Below are positions 8,310 through 15,018 of a stretch of DNA of 64,000 nt, piece by piece. Below the pieces are notes generated by a model that was given only the letters and a program-made list of their open reading frames with translations, was not told where the DNA came from and did not search any database. This DNA is from Actinomadura sp. GC306 (GTDB lineage Bacteria; Actinomycetota; Actinomycetes; Streptosporangiales; Streptosporangiaceae), in assembly GCF_004348665.1 (NCBI RefSeq), contig NZ_SMKM01000007.1, positions 1 through 64,000 on the forward strand, written 5' to 3'. Made by a program: the position numbers and the translations under genes. Each line of letters starts with the position of its first letter. Within the stretch, counting starts at the first letter, position 1.

Positions 8310-9886
8310 TGAGCAGACCGGGACTCGTGCTGGAGGTGGACGAGCGGACGCCGCCGATCCTGGTGCACGAGGGAGAGGGGTTCCGGCTGGAGCGCTTCCC
8401 CCTCGGCACCCGGGTGATCTACCCGCCGGACTCGCTGCCCGGCCTGCGCGACCTCACCGGCCGGATCCGCGAGGCGCTGCTGAACCCGCTCGGCAGCGAG
8501 CCGCTGCCGGAGCTGCTGCGCCCGGGGATGCGGCTGACGATCGTGTTCGACGACCTGTCGCTGCCGCTGCCGCCGATGCGGGCGCCCGACGTCCGGCAGC
8601 GGGTGATCGAGCAGGTCCTGGAGCTGGCGGCGGCGGCCGGGGTGGACGACGTCGAGCTGATCGCCGGGAACGCGCTGCACCGCCGGATGACGCCCGCGGA
8701 GATCAAGCACATCGTCGGCGAGCGCGTGTTCAACTCGTTCTGGCCGGACCGGCTCCGCAACCACGACGCCGAGGACCGCGACGACCTGAAGTCCCTCGGG
8801 CAGACCCGGCACGGCGAGGAGGTCGAGATCAACCGCCGGGCCGCCGAGAGCGACCTCATCGTCTACGTGAACATCAACCTGGTGGCGATGAACGGCGGCG
8901 CGAAGTCCGTCGCGGTGGGGCTGGCGTCGTACAAGAGCCTGCGGCACCACCACAACGTCCACACGCTGCGGCACTCCCGCTCGTTCAACGACCCGCCGAA
9001 CTCGGCGATGCACCACTCCTACGACCGGATGCACGAGCTGCTGTCGGAGTCGGTGCGCGTCTTCCACATCGAGTGCACCCTCAACAACGACCAGTTCCCG
9101 TCGCCGTTCGAGTTCCTGAACAAGCGCGAGTGGGAGTGGACGCTGAAGGACCAGGCGAAGTTCCTGGCCGCCAAGCGCGCCAACGACCTCGCCCCGGCGG
9201 GTGCGCGGCACCGGGTGTGGCAGGGGATGCGGGCGCCGTACGGGGTGACGGGCGTGCACGCGGGCGCCACCGACGAGGTCCACGAGCGGACCCTCGCGGC
9301 CGTCCACCGGCAGCAGCTGACCGAGGTGCACGGCCAGTCGGACGTGCTGATGCTGGGCCTGCCGTACCTGTGCCCCTACAACGTCAACTCGGTGATGAAC
9401 CCGATCCTCGTGTTCAGCCTGGGGCTCGGCTACTACTTCAACATGTACCGGAACAAGCCGCTCGTCCGGGAGGGCGGCGCCCTGATCATGTACCACCCGA
9501 TGAGGTCGGAGTTCCACCCGCTGCACCACCCCTCCTACATCGACTTCTACGAGGAGGTGCTGACGCAGACGACGGACCCGGCGACCATCGAGACGAAGTA
9601 CGAGGAGCAGTACGCCACCGACCCCTGGTACGTCCACCTGTACCGGAACTCCTACGCCTACCACGGCGTCCACCCGTTCTACATGTGGTACTGGGGCGCG
9701 CACGCGCTGTCCCACCTGGGCGACGTCATCTGCGTCGGCGCGGACCGCAAGGTCGCGTCCCGGCTCGGGTTCCGCGCGGCGAGCACCCTCGCCGACGCCC
9801 TGGAGATGGCGGGCGAGACGGTCGGCCGCAGCCCCAGCCTCGCCTACCTGCACACCCCGCCGATGACGCTGGCGGACGTCCGATGA
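8309..9886 (+). CDS. Divergent LarA-family (DUF2088) nickel-pincer enzyme
   Basis: A 525-residue member of the lactate racemase (LarA) family, about 100 residues longer than Lactiplantibacillus LarA. By hand alignment, GGAKS supplies Lys199 (equivalent to pincer-binding Lys184), HHHN supplies His215 (equivalent to Ni ligand His200, with the same 16-residue spacing), and NALHRRMT supplies His124 (equivalent to His108). The region of the second catalytic His174 reads YVNINLVAMN with no His, and the usual D-x-T-R-P motif reads DDLSLPLP. This is therefore a remote subfamily, possibly with altered chemistry. The C-terminal 230 residues are rich in Tyr, His and Trp. ATGA overlaps couple it to the genes on both sides. 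The cofactor genes larE, larB and larC lie just downstream on the other strand, supporting real use of the nickel-pincer nucleotide. It is probably not a lactate racemase. Confidence 0.82.
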   Translation: MSRPGLVLEVDERTPPILVHEGEGFRLERFPLGTRVIYPPDSLPGLRDLTGRIREALLNPLGSEPLPELLRPGMRLTIVFDDLSLPLPPMRAPDVRQRVIEQVLELAAAAGVDDVELIAGNALHRRMTPAEIKHIVGERVFNSFWPDRLRNHDAEDRDDLKSLGQTRHGEEVEINRRAAESDLIVYVNINLVAMNGGAKSVAVGLASYKSLRHHHNVHTLRHSRSFNDPPNSAMHHSYDRMHELLSESVRVFHIECTLNNDQFPSPFEFLNKREWEWTLKDQAKFLAAKRANDLAPAGARHRVWQGMRAPYGVTGVHAGATDEVHERTLAAVHRQQLTEVHGQSDVLMLGLPYLCPYNVNSVMNPILVFSLGLGYYFNMYRNKPLVREGGALIMYHPMRSEFHPLHHPSYIDFYEEVLTQTTDPATIETKYEEQYATDPWYVHLYRNSYAYHGVHPFYMWYWGAHALSHLGDVICVGADRKVASRLGFRAASTLADALEMAGETVGRSPSLAYLHTPPMTLADVR

Positions 9887-10806
9887 GCGGGGGGCGGATG
9901 AAGCTGGCCGAGGAGATCCGGCTGCTGCGGCGCGGGCGCGACTGGCGCGGCCGGGCGCCGGCGCCGCGGTCGGCGCAGCCCTGGACGGAGGGCCCGCGCG
10001 CGCGGCCGTTCCCCACCGAGTGGGCGCGGACGCCCCTCGCCGCGGCGACCCGGACGGTCGCGTTCGACGGCATCCTGCGCACGGTCACCTGGAGCCAGAC
10101 GCGACCCGAGGTCCACGGCCTCGACCTGCTGGAGGGCGTGCAGGGCCCGGTCGTGTTCGTCGCCAACCACGCCAGCCACCTCGACACGCCGCTGATCCTC
10201 GGCTCGATGCCGGCCGCGGTGCGCCGGCGGGTCGCGGTCGCCGCGGCCGCGGACTACTTCTTCGACGCCCGCTGGCGCGCGGTCGCGACCGCGCTGACCT
10301 TCAACGCGTTCCCGATCGAGCGGCGCGGCGTCGAACGCTCCCTGGACCTCGCGGCCGAGCTGATCGAGGACGGGTGGAGTCTGCTCCTCTACCCGGAGGG
10401 CACCCGCTCGCCGGACGGCTGGGCGCGCCGGTTCCGGATGGGCGCGGCGCTGCTGTGCCGCGAGCACGGGATCCCGGCCGTCCCGCTGGTGCTGCGCGGC
10501 ACGTACCAGGCGATGCCGCGCGGCGGGTTCTGGCCGAAGCCCGGCCGTCCCGTCGTGTCGGTGCGCTACGGCCGCCCGATCGCCTGCGAGCCGGACGAGT
10601 CCACGGGCGCGTTCAACGGGCGGCTGGAGGACGAGGTCGGCCGCCTGTGGGTCGAGCACGACGAGGGCTGGTGGGCGTCGCTGCACGCGCCGGACCGCCG
10701 CCGCACCCCGCGCGGCCCGGAGGCGGCGGAGTGGCGCCGCAAATGGGAGGCGACCCGCCCCCAACCCCCCTCAGAGCGCCACCACCGAATCTGGCGCCGC
10801 CGCTGA
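9883..10806 (+). CDS. PlsC-type 1-acylglycerol-3-phosphate acyltransferase
   Basis: A 307-residue glycerolipid acyltransferase. Motif I is NHASHLD (HX4D with His96 and Asp101) and motif III is EGTRS (Glu172). It would transfer an acyl chain to a lysophospholipid or related alcohol at the membrane. The start overlaps the LarA-like stop (ATGA); an in-frame ATG at 9898 is an alternative. As the last gene of the four-gene operon it is the strongest hint that the pathway product is a lipid. The N-terminal 50 residues are basic and Pro-rich, without an obvious signal peptide. Confidence 0.87.
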   Translation: MSGGRMKLAEEIRLLRRGRDWRGRAPAPRSAQPWTEGPRARPFPTEWARTPLAAATRTVAFDGILRTVTWSQTRPEVHGLDLLEGVQGPVVFVANHASHLDTPLILGSMPAAVRRRVAVAAAADYFFDARWRAVATALTFNAFPIERRGVERSLDLAAELIEDGWSLLLYPEGTRSPDGWARRFRMGAALLCREHGIPAVPLVLRGTYQAMPRGGFWPKPGRPVVSVRYGRPIACEPDESTGAFNGRLEDEVGRLWVEHDEGWWASLHAPDRRRTPRGPEAAEWRRKWEATRPQPPSERHHRIWRRR

Positions 10807-10811
10807 CCACT

Positions 10812-10877
10812 CCGTTGACTTGCGGCGTGTTGTTGTTATGGGACGCCGGATAACAACAACACGCCGCAAGTGAACGG
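10812..10877. repeat. Long inverted repeat, copy 1 (bidirectional terminator-like)
   Basis: The left arm 10812-10839 and right arm 10850-10877 are inverted copies, 28 bp each with one mismatch, around a 10-nt loop. The arms include CTTGCGGCGTGTTGTTGTTA. The element fills the gap between the convergent plsC-like gene and larC. A near-identical element lies at 54352-54415, also between convergent genes. The stem would fold in RNA from either strand, so it can act as a bidirectional terminator, but there is no typical U tract. Confidence 0.85.
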
Positions 10878-10881
10878 TGGT

Positions 10882-11619
10882 TCAGCGGGGGGTGGGGGTC
10901 TCGCCCAGGACTACCTGGGTCACGTTCGGGAAGTCGCCGAAGATCTTCGTGCCGGCGCCGTAGCCGTTGGACGTGACGGTCATCGTCGGCATGGGGCCGA
11001 AGCCGTCCGCCAGCGCTACCAGCAGCGCAGTGCCCGTGGGGGTGGCCATCTCGGCGTCGATGTCGTGGCCCCGCATCGGCGCGCGGGCGCGGGCCAGCAG
11101 CTCCACGACCGCCGGGCCCGGGTTCGGGATCAGGCCGTGCCGGCACCGGATGAACCCGTGCCCGACTGGGATCGGCGCGGCCCGTACCTCGTCCACACCG
11201 AGGGTCTCCAGCGCGGCGCACGACCCGACGATGTCGACGATCGCGTCGTGGCCGCCGACCTCGTGGAAGTGGACGTCCGCGGGGGGCGTGCCGTGCACGG
11301 CGCCTTCGGCCTCGGCGAGCGACCGGAACACGGCGAGGGCCCGGTCGCGCACGCGGCCCGGCAGGGGCGCGGAGCCGACGAGATCCTCGATGACGGCGTG
11401 GGTGCGGGAGACCGCGTCGTCCTCGACGCCGACGATCGCGCGGGTCGCCGCGATGCCGCGCCGCATGACCCGCTCGGTGTCCAGGGACCAGCCGGGGACG
11501 CCGAGGCCCTTGAGCATGGCGCGGACCTCGCCGAGGTCGGCGCCCGCGTCCAGCAGGGCGCCGAGGGCCATGTCGCCGGCGACCCCGGCGAAGCAGTTGA
11601 CGTAGGCGATGCGCTTCAT
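10882..11619 (-). CDS. larC: LarC N-terminal domain only: nickel insertion protein for the pincer cofactor
   Basis: A 245-residue protein beginning MKRIAYVNCFAGVAGDM, the LarC (DUF111) signature, with HFHEVGGHDAIVDIVG and GYGAGTKIFG further on. LarC inserts Ni(II) into the thiocarboxylated pyridinium cofactor. Full-length LarC has about 420 residues, in Lactiplantibacillus as LarC1 and LarC2 joined by a frameshift. Here translation stops about where LarC1 ends, and only 4 bp later the inverted repeat begins, so there is no room for LarC2. The start overlaps the larB2 stop (ATGA). It is the last gene of the larE-larB1-larB2-larC operon. Family assignment is firm; function without the second domain is uncertain. 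Confidence 0.85.
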   Translation of the reverse strand: MKRIAYVNCFAGVAGDMALGALLDAGADLGEVRAMLKGLGVPGWSLDTERVMRRGIAATRAIVGVEDDAVSRTHAVIEDLVGSAPLPGRVRDRALAVFRSLAEAEGAVHGTPPADVHFHEVGGHDAIVDIVGSCAALETLGVDEVRAAPIPVGHGFIRCRHGLIPNPGPAVVELLARARAPMRGHDIDAEMATPTGTALLVALADGFGPMPTMTVTSNGYGAGTKIFGDFPNVTQVVLGETPTPR

Positions 11620-12233
11620 GCGAGCAGCCTCCAGGCGAGTACCGCGGCCCCGAGGCCGTCGTCGATTCCGGTGGCGGCGAGGCCCGGCGCACCGGAGGTG
11701 AGCAGCGCCGCCAGCGCGGCGAGGCCGCCGTCCGCGCTGCCGTAGCCGACGCTCGTCGGCACCGCCACCACGGGGCGGGACGTCAGCCTGGCCACGGCGG
11801 ACGGCAGCGCACCGTCCATGCCCGCCACGACGATGAGGAGCCGCGCCTCGTCCAGGTCGTCCCGCACCGCGAGGAGGCGGTGCAGGCCCGCCACCCCGAC
11901 GTCGGCGGTCAGCGTCGCCGGGAGGCCGAGCGCGGTCGCCGCGGCCTTCGCCTCCTCCGCCACCGGCAGGTCGGCCGTGCCTGCGGAGACGATCGCGACC
12001 GGCCGCGGCACCCATGAGCAGGGCCGGGGCCGCGGGCGGGTCAGCACCACGAGCCCGGACCGCGGGTGGTGGACGGCGTCGGGTGCGGCCTCGCGGGCCG
12101 CCTCGTACTGCTCCCGCGAAGCACGCCGGAGGAACGCGGCCTCCGCGTCGCGGGCGAGCAGGTCCTTGACGCATTCGCGCACCCGGTCCAGGTCGAGGCC
12201 GCCGGCGTCGGCGTAGGCGATCGGGTGGTTCAC
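11616..12233 (-). CDS. larB: LarB paralogue 2: keeps the AIR-carboxylase-like motifs, lacks the catalytic Cys
   Basis: A 205-residue LarB-like protein starting at GTG 12233, which overlaps the larB1 stop. LarB carboxylates nicotinate adenine dinucleotide in pincer-cofactor synthesis. This copy retains SAGTADLPVAEEA, VAGMDGALPSAV and VPTSVGYG, the canonical PurE-like core. It has lost the N-terminal GFxxVD and EGKT motifs. The C-terminal region reads TSGAPGLAATGIDDGLGAA, where normal LarB has NSCAxGVxVVNIDNGFGAG, so the Cys is Gly. These losses are the reverse of those in the adjacent larB1, suggesting a heteromeric enzyme with composite active sites. Confidence 0.8.
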   Translation of the reverse strand: MNHPIAYADAGGLDLDRVRECVKDLLARDAEAAFLRRASREQYEAAREAAPDAVHHPRSGLVVLTRPRPRPCSWVPRPVAIVSAGTADLPVAEEAKAAATALGLPATLTADVGVAGLHRLLAVRDDLDEARLLIVVAGMDGALPSAVARLTSRPVVAVPTSVGYGSADGGLAALAALLTSGAPGLAATGIDDGLGAAVLAWRLLA

Positions 12234-12904
12234 ACGGCCCCCCGCGTGTTGACGAGGTGGGCGGCGTATCCGGCGCCGTACCCGTTGTCGATGTTGACCA
12301 CGACGACTCCCGGTGAGCACGCGTTCAGCGCGGACAGCAGGGCGGCCTTGCCGGGCAGGTGCCCGCCCGCTGAGGTCGGCAGGGCGATGACCATGCGGTC
12401 CACCAGCCCGGACACCAGCGTCGGCAGTGCGCCGCCGGTCCCGTCCGCGACGACGAACACCGCCGGGCCGTCCTGCTCGCCGAGCCAGCCCGGCAGCGCG
12501 GCGGGGTCGTGTACGGGCGCGTCGTACCGGCGCACGACGCGGCTGCCCATCGCCTCGGCGACCAGCGCCGCCTCCTCGGCGGCGGGCTCGTCGGCGGGCC
12601 GGCCGCAGACGACCTCGACGCGTCCGGTGCCGCGCCGCGCGACCGGAGCCAGGACGGCCAGCCGCGCCCGCTCGTGTACGACCGCCCCCGGGAAGGCCGT
12701 GCGCAGTGCGTGCAGGGTCTCGTCCGGCGCGCGGGTCGCCAGCACGTTGACGGCGCCCGCGCCGGTCAGGCTCTCCGCGATCGCGACGACCTCCGCGGTC
12801 GTCTTGCCCTCGCAGAACACCGCCTCCGGATGCCCGCGGCGCCGCCCCCGGCCGATGTCGACGCGGGCGAACCCCAGCTCGGCGACGGCGTCCGGCGCGG
12901 TCAC
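12230..12904 (-). CDS. larB: LarB paralogue 1: keeps the N-terminal motif and catalytic Cys, degenerate core
   Basis: A 224-residue LarB-like protein, starting at GTG 12904 and overlapping the larE stop (GTGA). The N-terminal GFARVDIGRGRRRGHPEAVF and EGKT are typical LarB. The C-terminal LNACSPGVVVVNIDNGYGAG is also typical and carries Cys196, equivalent to the Cys that adds to the nicotinate ring in characterised LarB. In between, the normally invariant motifs are altered: SAGTSD is CGRPAD, VAGMEGALP is VADGTGGALP, and VPTSVGYG is LPTSAGGH. With larB2 next to it, the two copies together preserve a full motif set. Confidence 0.82.
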   Translation of the reverse strand: MTAPDAVAELGFARVDIGRGRRRGHPEAVFCEGKTTAEVVAIAESLTGAGAVNVLATRAPDETLHALRTAFPGAVVHERARLAVLAPVARRGTGRVEVVCGRPADEPAAEEAALVAEAMGSRVVRRYDAPVHDPAALPGWLGEQDGPAVFVVADGTGGALPTLVSGLVDRMVIALPTSAGGHLPGKAALLSALNACSPGVVVVNIDNGYGAGYAAHLVNTRGAV

Positions 12905-13758
12905 GAGGCGGCCGCCCGCAGGCGGGGCAGGCCGAGGACGGCGTTGTGGCTGCCCTGCCGGTACGGCTCCAGGTCAAGGGTCACGTAGCGGAAGCCGGCG
13001 TCCTTGAGCAGGGCGGCGATCTCCGGGGCCCGCTCGGCGACGCGTCCGATGTCGGCCGCCTCCACCTCGATGCGGGCGAGGTCGCCGCCCTGGTCGCGGA
13101 CGCGGAACCGGCCGCCGAACCCGGCGCGGCGCAGCGCGTCCTCGGCGTCCTCGACGCGGCGCAGGGCCGCTCGGGTGACCGGTACCCCGTACGCGAGGCG
13201 CGACGACAGGCACGCCGAAGCGGGTTTGTCGGACGTCGGCAAACCCAGCACGCGGGCGGCGTCCCGGACGTCGGCCTTGCTCAGCCCCGCGTCCACCATC
13301 GGGAACCGGGCGCCCATCCGGCGGGCGGCGCTCTGCCCGGGACGGTGGTCCCCGAGGTCGTCGGTGTTCACGCCGAGCAGGACCGGCCAGTCCCCCGCCT
13401 CCGCCGCGACCGCCGACAGCACCGAGACGAGCGCCTCCTTGCAGAACCGGCACCGGTCGGCGCCGTTGGCCGCGTACCGCTCGTCGTCCAGCTCGGCGGT
13501 CGTCACCACGCGGTGCCGCATCCCCAGCCGGGCCGCCTGGGCGCGGGCGTCCGCCAGCTCCGACCGGGCCAGCGACGGCGAGTCGGCCGTGACGGCGAGG
13601 GCGCGGTCGCCGAGCTCCCGGTGGGCCAGGTAGGCGAGCAGCGAGCTGTCCACCCCGCCCGAGTAGGCGACGACGGCGCCCGGCAGCGCGGCCAGCGACC
13701 TGCGCAGGGCGGAGATGTCGGGCGTGTCCGGCGGCCGCGGAACGGGCCTGTCGGCCAT
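12901..13758 (-). CDS. larE: LarE: ATP-dependent sacrificial sulfur transferase
   Basis: A 285-residue PP-loop protein with SGGVDSSLLAYLAHRELG near the N-terminus, RCRFCKEAL, and PASACLSSRLAYG containing Cys183, which matches the sacrificial Cys176 of Lactiplantibacillus LarE. LarE adenylylates the dicarboxypyridine precursor and donates sulfur from its own cysteine. The start ATG has a strong Shine-Dalgarno AAGGAGAT just upstream. It is the first gene of a four-gene operon whose members all overlap by 4 bp, and it faces the operon with the LarA-like enzyme. Confidence 0.9.
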   Translation of the reverse strand: MADRPVPRPPDTPDISALRRSLAALPGAVVAYSGGVDSSLLAYLAHRELGDRALAVTADSPSLARSELADARAQAARLGMRHRVVTTAELDDERYAANGADRCRFCKEALVSVLSAVAAEAGDWPVLLGVNTDDLGDHRPGQSAARRMGARFPMVDAGLSKADVRDAARVLGLPTSDKPASACLSSRLAYGVPVTRAALRRVEDAEDALRRAGFGGRFRVRDQGGDLARIEVEAADIGRVAERAPEIAALLKDAGFRYVTLDLEPYRQGSHNAVLGLPRLRAAAS

Positions 13759-14093
13759 GGGGCATCTCCTTCGGCGTAGTCCTCCGGGAGCGACGCTAGG
13801 TGCGTGAGGGGAACGCCGAATCCGTCATCCGACGGGCGGCCTGCGGGGAACGCGGCACGGCGCCCGCCGGGCCGCGAGGAAAGGTTCTGAGCACGATCCC
13901 GGCCTGGCGGACGCCGCCCTTCCAGGCATACCCACTATTGCAAGGAAGTCGCAGTTGGGTCCAGCGTGCATTTAAGGCCGCAGATCAGCACGGAAACCGG
14001 GCATGGAGGGGGTGGCGGCGGGCAGGTGTGCCCGCAGACCGCAGAGGAGCGGCCGGGCCCGCGTGGGCCGGGGCCGCCCGAGGAGGGAGAGGT
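13759..14093. other. Intergenic region between divergent larE and the HD-domain gene
   Basis: A 335-bp region that must hold the promoter of the lar maturation operon (reverse) and that of the HD gene (forward). The stretch 13926-13975 is locally AT-richer than its surroundings and is the likeliest promoter area, but I cannot assign -35 and -10 boxes. Shine-Dalgarno sequences lie at both ends. I see no further gene in it. Confidence 0.5.
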
Positions 14094-14732
14094 ATGAGCG
14101 AGTCGATCGCGGGCGTGTCCGTGCCGGACAGCGCGCTGGCGCGGGAGGCGACCGAACTGGTGCGCGAGGCGGCCTCGCCGCTGCTGTTCGACCACTCCCG
14201 CCGGGTGTTCGTCTGGGGGGCGCTGCGCGGCCGGGAGCAGGGGATCGAATTCGATCCGGAGCTGCTGTACGTCGGGGCGATGTTCCACGACCTGGGGCTG
14301 ACCGAGCGGTACCGCCGCACCGACCAGCGCTTCGAGATCGACGGCGCCGACGAGGCGCGGCGGTTCCTGCACGCGCACGGGGTGACCGGCGAGGCGGCCG
14401 ACCGGGTCTGGACGGCGATCGCCCTGCACACCACGCCGGAGATTCCGCTGCACATGGCCCCCGAGATCGCGCTGGTCACCCGGGGGGTCGAACTGGACGT
14501 GCTGGGCATCGGCTACCAGGCGGTCTCCGCCGAGCAGCGCGCGGCGGTCGTCGAGGCGCACCCGCGGCCGGACTTCAAGAACCGGATCCTGGCCGCGTTC
14601 ACCGAGGGCATCAAGGACCGGCCCGGCACGACGTTCGGCAACGTCAAGGCGGACGTCCTCGCCCACTTCGTGCCGGGGTTCGTCCGCGGCGACTTCGTCG
14701 AGGTGGTCCGCGACTCGCCCTGGCCCGAGTGA
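14094..14732 (+). CDS. HD-domain metal-dependent phosphohydrolase (cyanamide-hydratase-like)
   Basis: A 212-residue HD protein. SPLLFDHSRRVFVWGALRG supplies the first His, and GAMFHDLGL supplies the HD doublet. ALHTTPEIPLHMAPEIALV follows. This layout is typical of small actinobacterial HD proteins annotated as cyanamide-hydratase-like or phosphohydrolases. The ATG at 14094 has GAGGAGGGAGAGG upstream. The substrate is unknown, and it shows no clear tie to the neighbouring lar genes. Confidence 0.78.
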   Translation: MSESIAGVSVPDSALAREATELVREAASPLLFDHSRRVFVWGALRGREQGIEFDPELLYVGAMFHDLGLTERYRRTDQRFEIDGADEARRFLHAHGVTGEAADRVWTAIALHTTPEIPLHMAPEIALVTRGVELDVLGIGYQAVSAEQRAAVVEAHPRPDFKNRILAAFTEGIKDRPGTTFGNVKADVLAHFVPGFVRGDFVEVVRDSPWPE

Positions 14733-14751
14733 GCCCGGGGACCGGGACCGG

Positions 14752-14916
14752 TCAGTAGCGGCGGCGGCCCGCGCCGCCGCCGCCGCGGAACCTGGACAGG
14801 AGCCGGCGGGCCTTGGCCTGGGTGCGCGGGTCGCGGGCCATCCGCTGCGCCTTCATCCTCGTCCGCTGCCCCGACGGGCTCTGCAGGTACCTTCTGATCT
14901 TGTTCATGACGGGCAT
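14752..14916 (-). CDS. Small basic protein (54 aa), hypothetical
   Basis: A short reverse gene, MPVMNKIRRYLQSPSGQR to the C-terminal AGRRRY, with about 16 Arg/Lys-type residues concentrated in the second half and a Gly-Arg-rich tail. The ATG at 14916 is preceded by CAGGAGCGGAAC, a good Shine-Dalgarno, and codon bias matches real genes (GC at third positions). I recall similar small Arg-rich proteins starting MNKIRRxL in actinomycetes. The charge suggests nucleic-acid or membrane-surface binding, which is inference. An in-frame ATG at 14907 is an alternative start. Confidence 0.65.
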   Translation of the reverse strand: MPVMNKIRRYLQSPSGQRTRMKAQRMARDPRTQAKARRLLSRFRGGGGAGRRRY

Positions 14917-15018
14917 GTTCCGCTCCTGGCTCGGCGTTGACTGTTCAACGTCTGCCCACTGAGAAGAGTTCGGAACCTGTCGGGGCGGCGCCGCTTCGGT
15001 GGTCGGCGCGGTCGCGGA

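Noticed and set aside
10812-10877. Reading the long inverted repeat as a miniature transposable element
   Set aside because: No target-site duplication is visible, the element is little more than a stem-loop, and both copies lie exactly between convergent genes, which fits a terminator or binding site better.
10807-10881. Possible frameshifted LarC2 domain after larC
   Set aside because: Only 75 bp separate larC from the convergent acyltransferase gene, and nearly all of it is the inverted repeat; no LarC2 motif fits in any frame.
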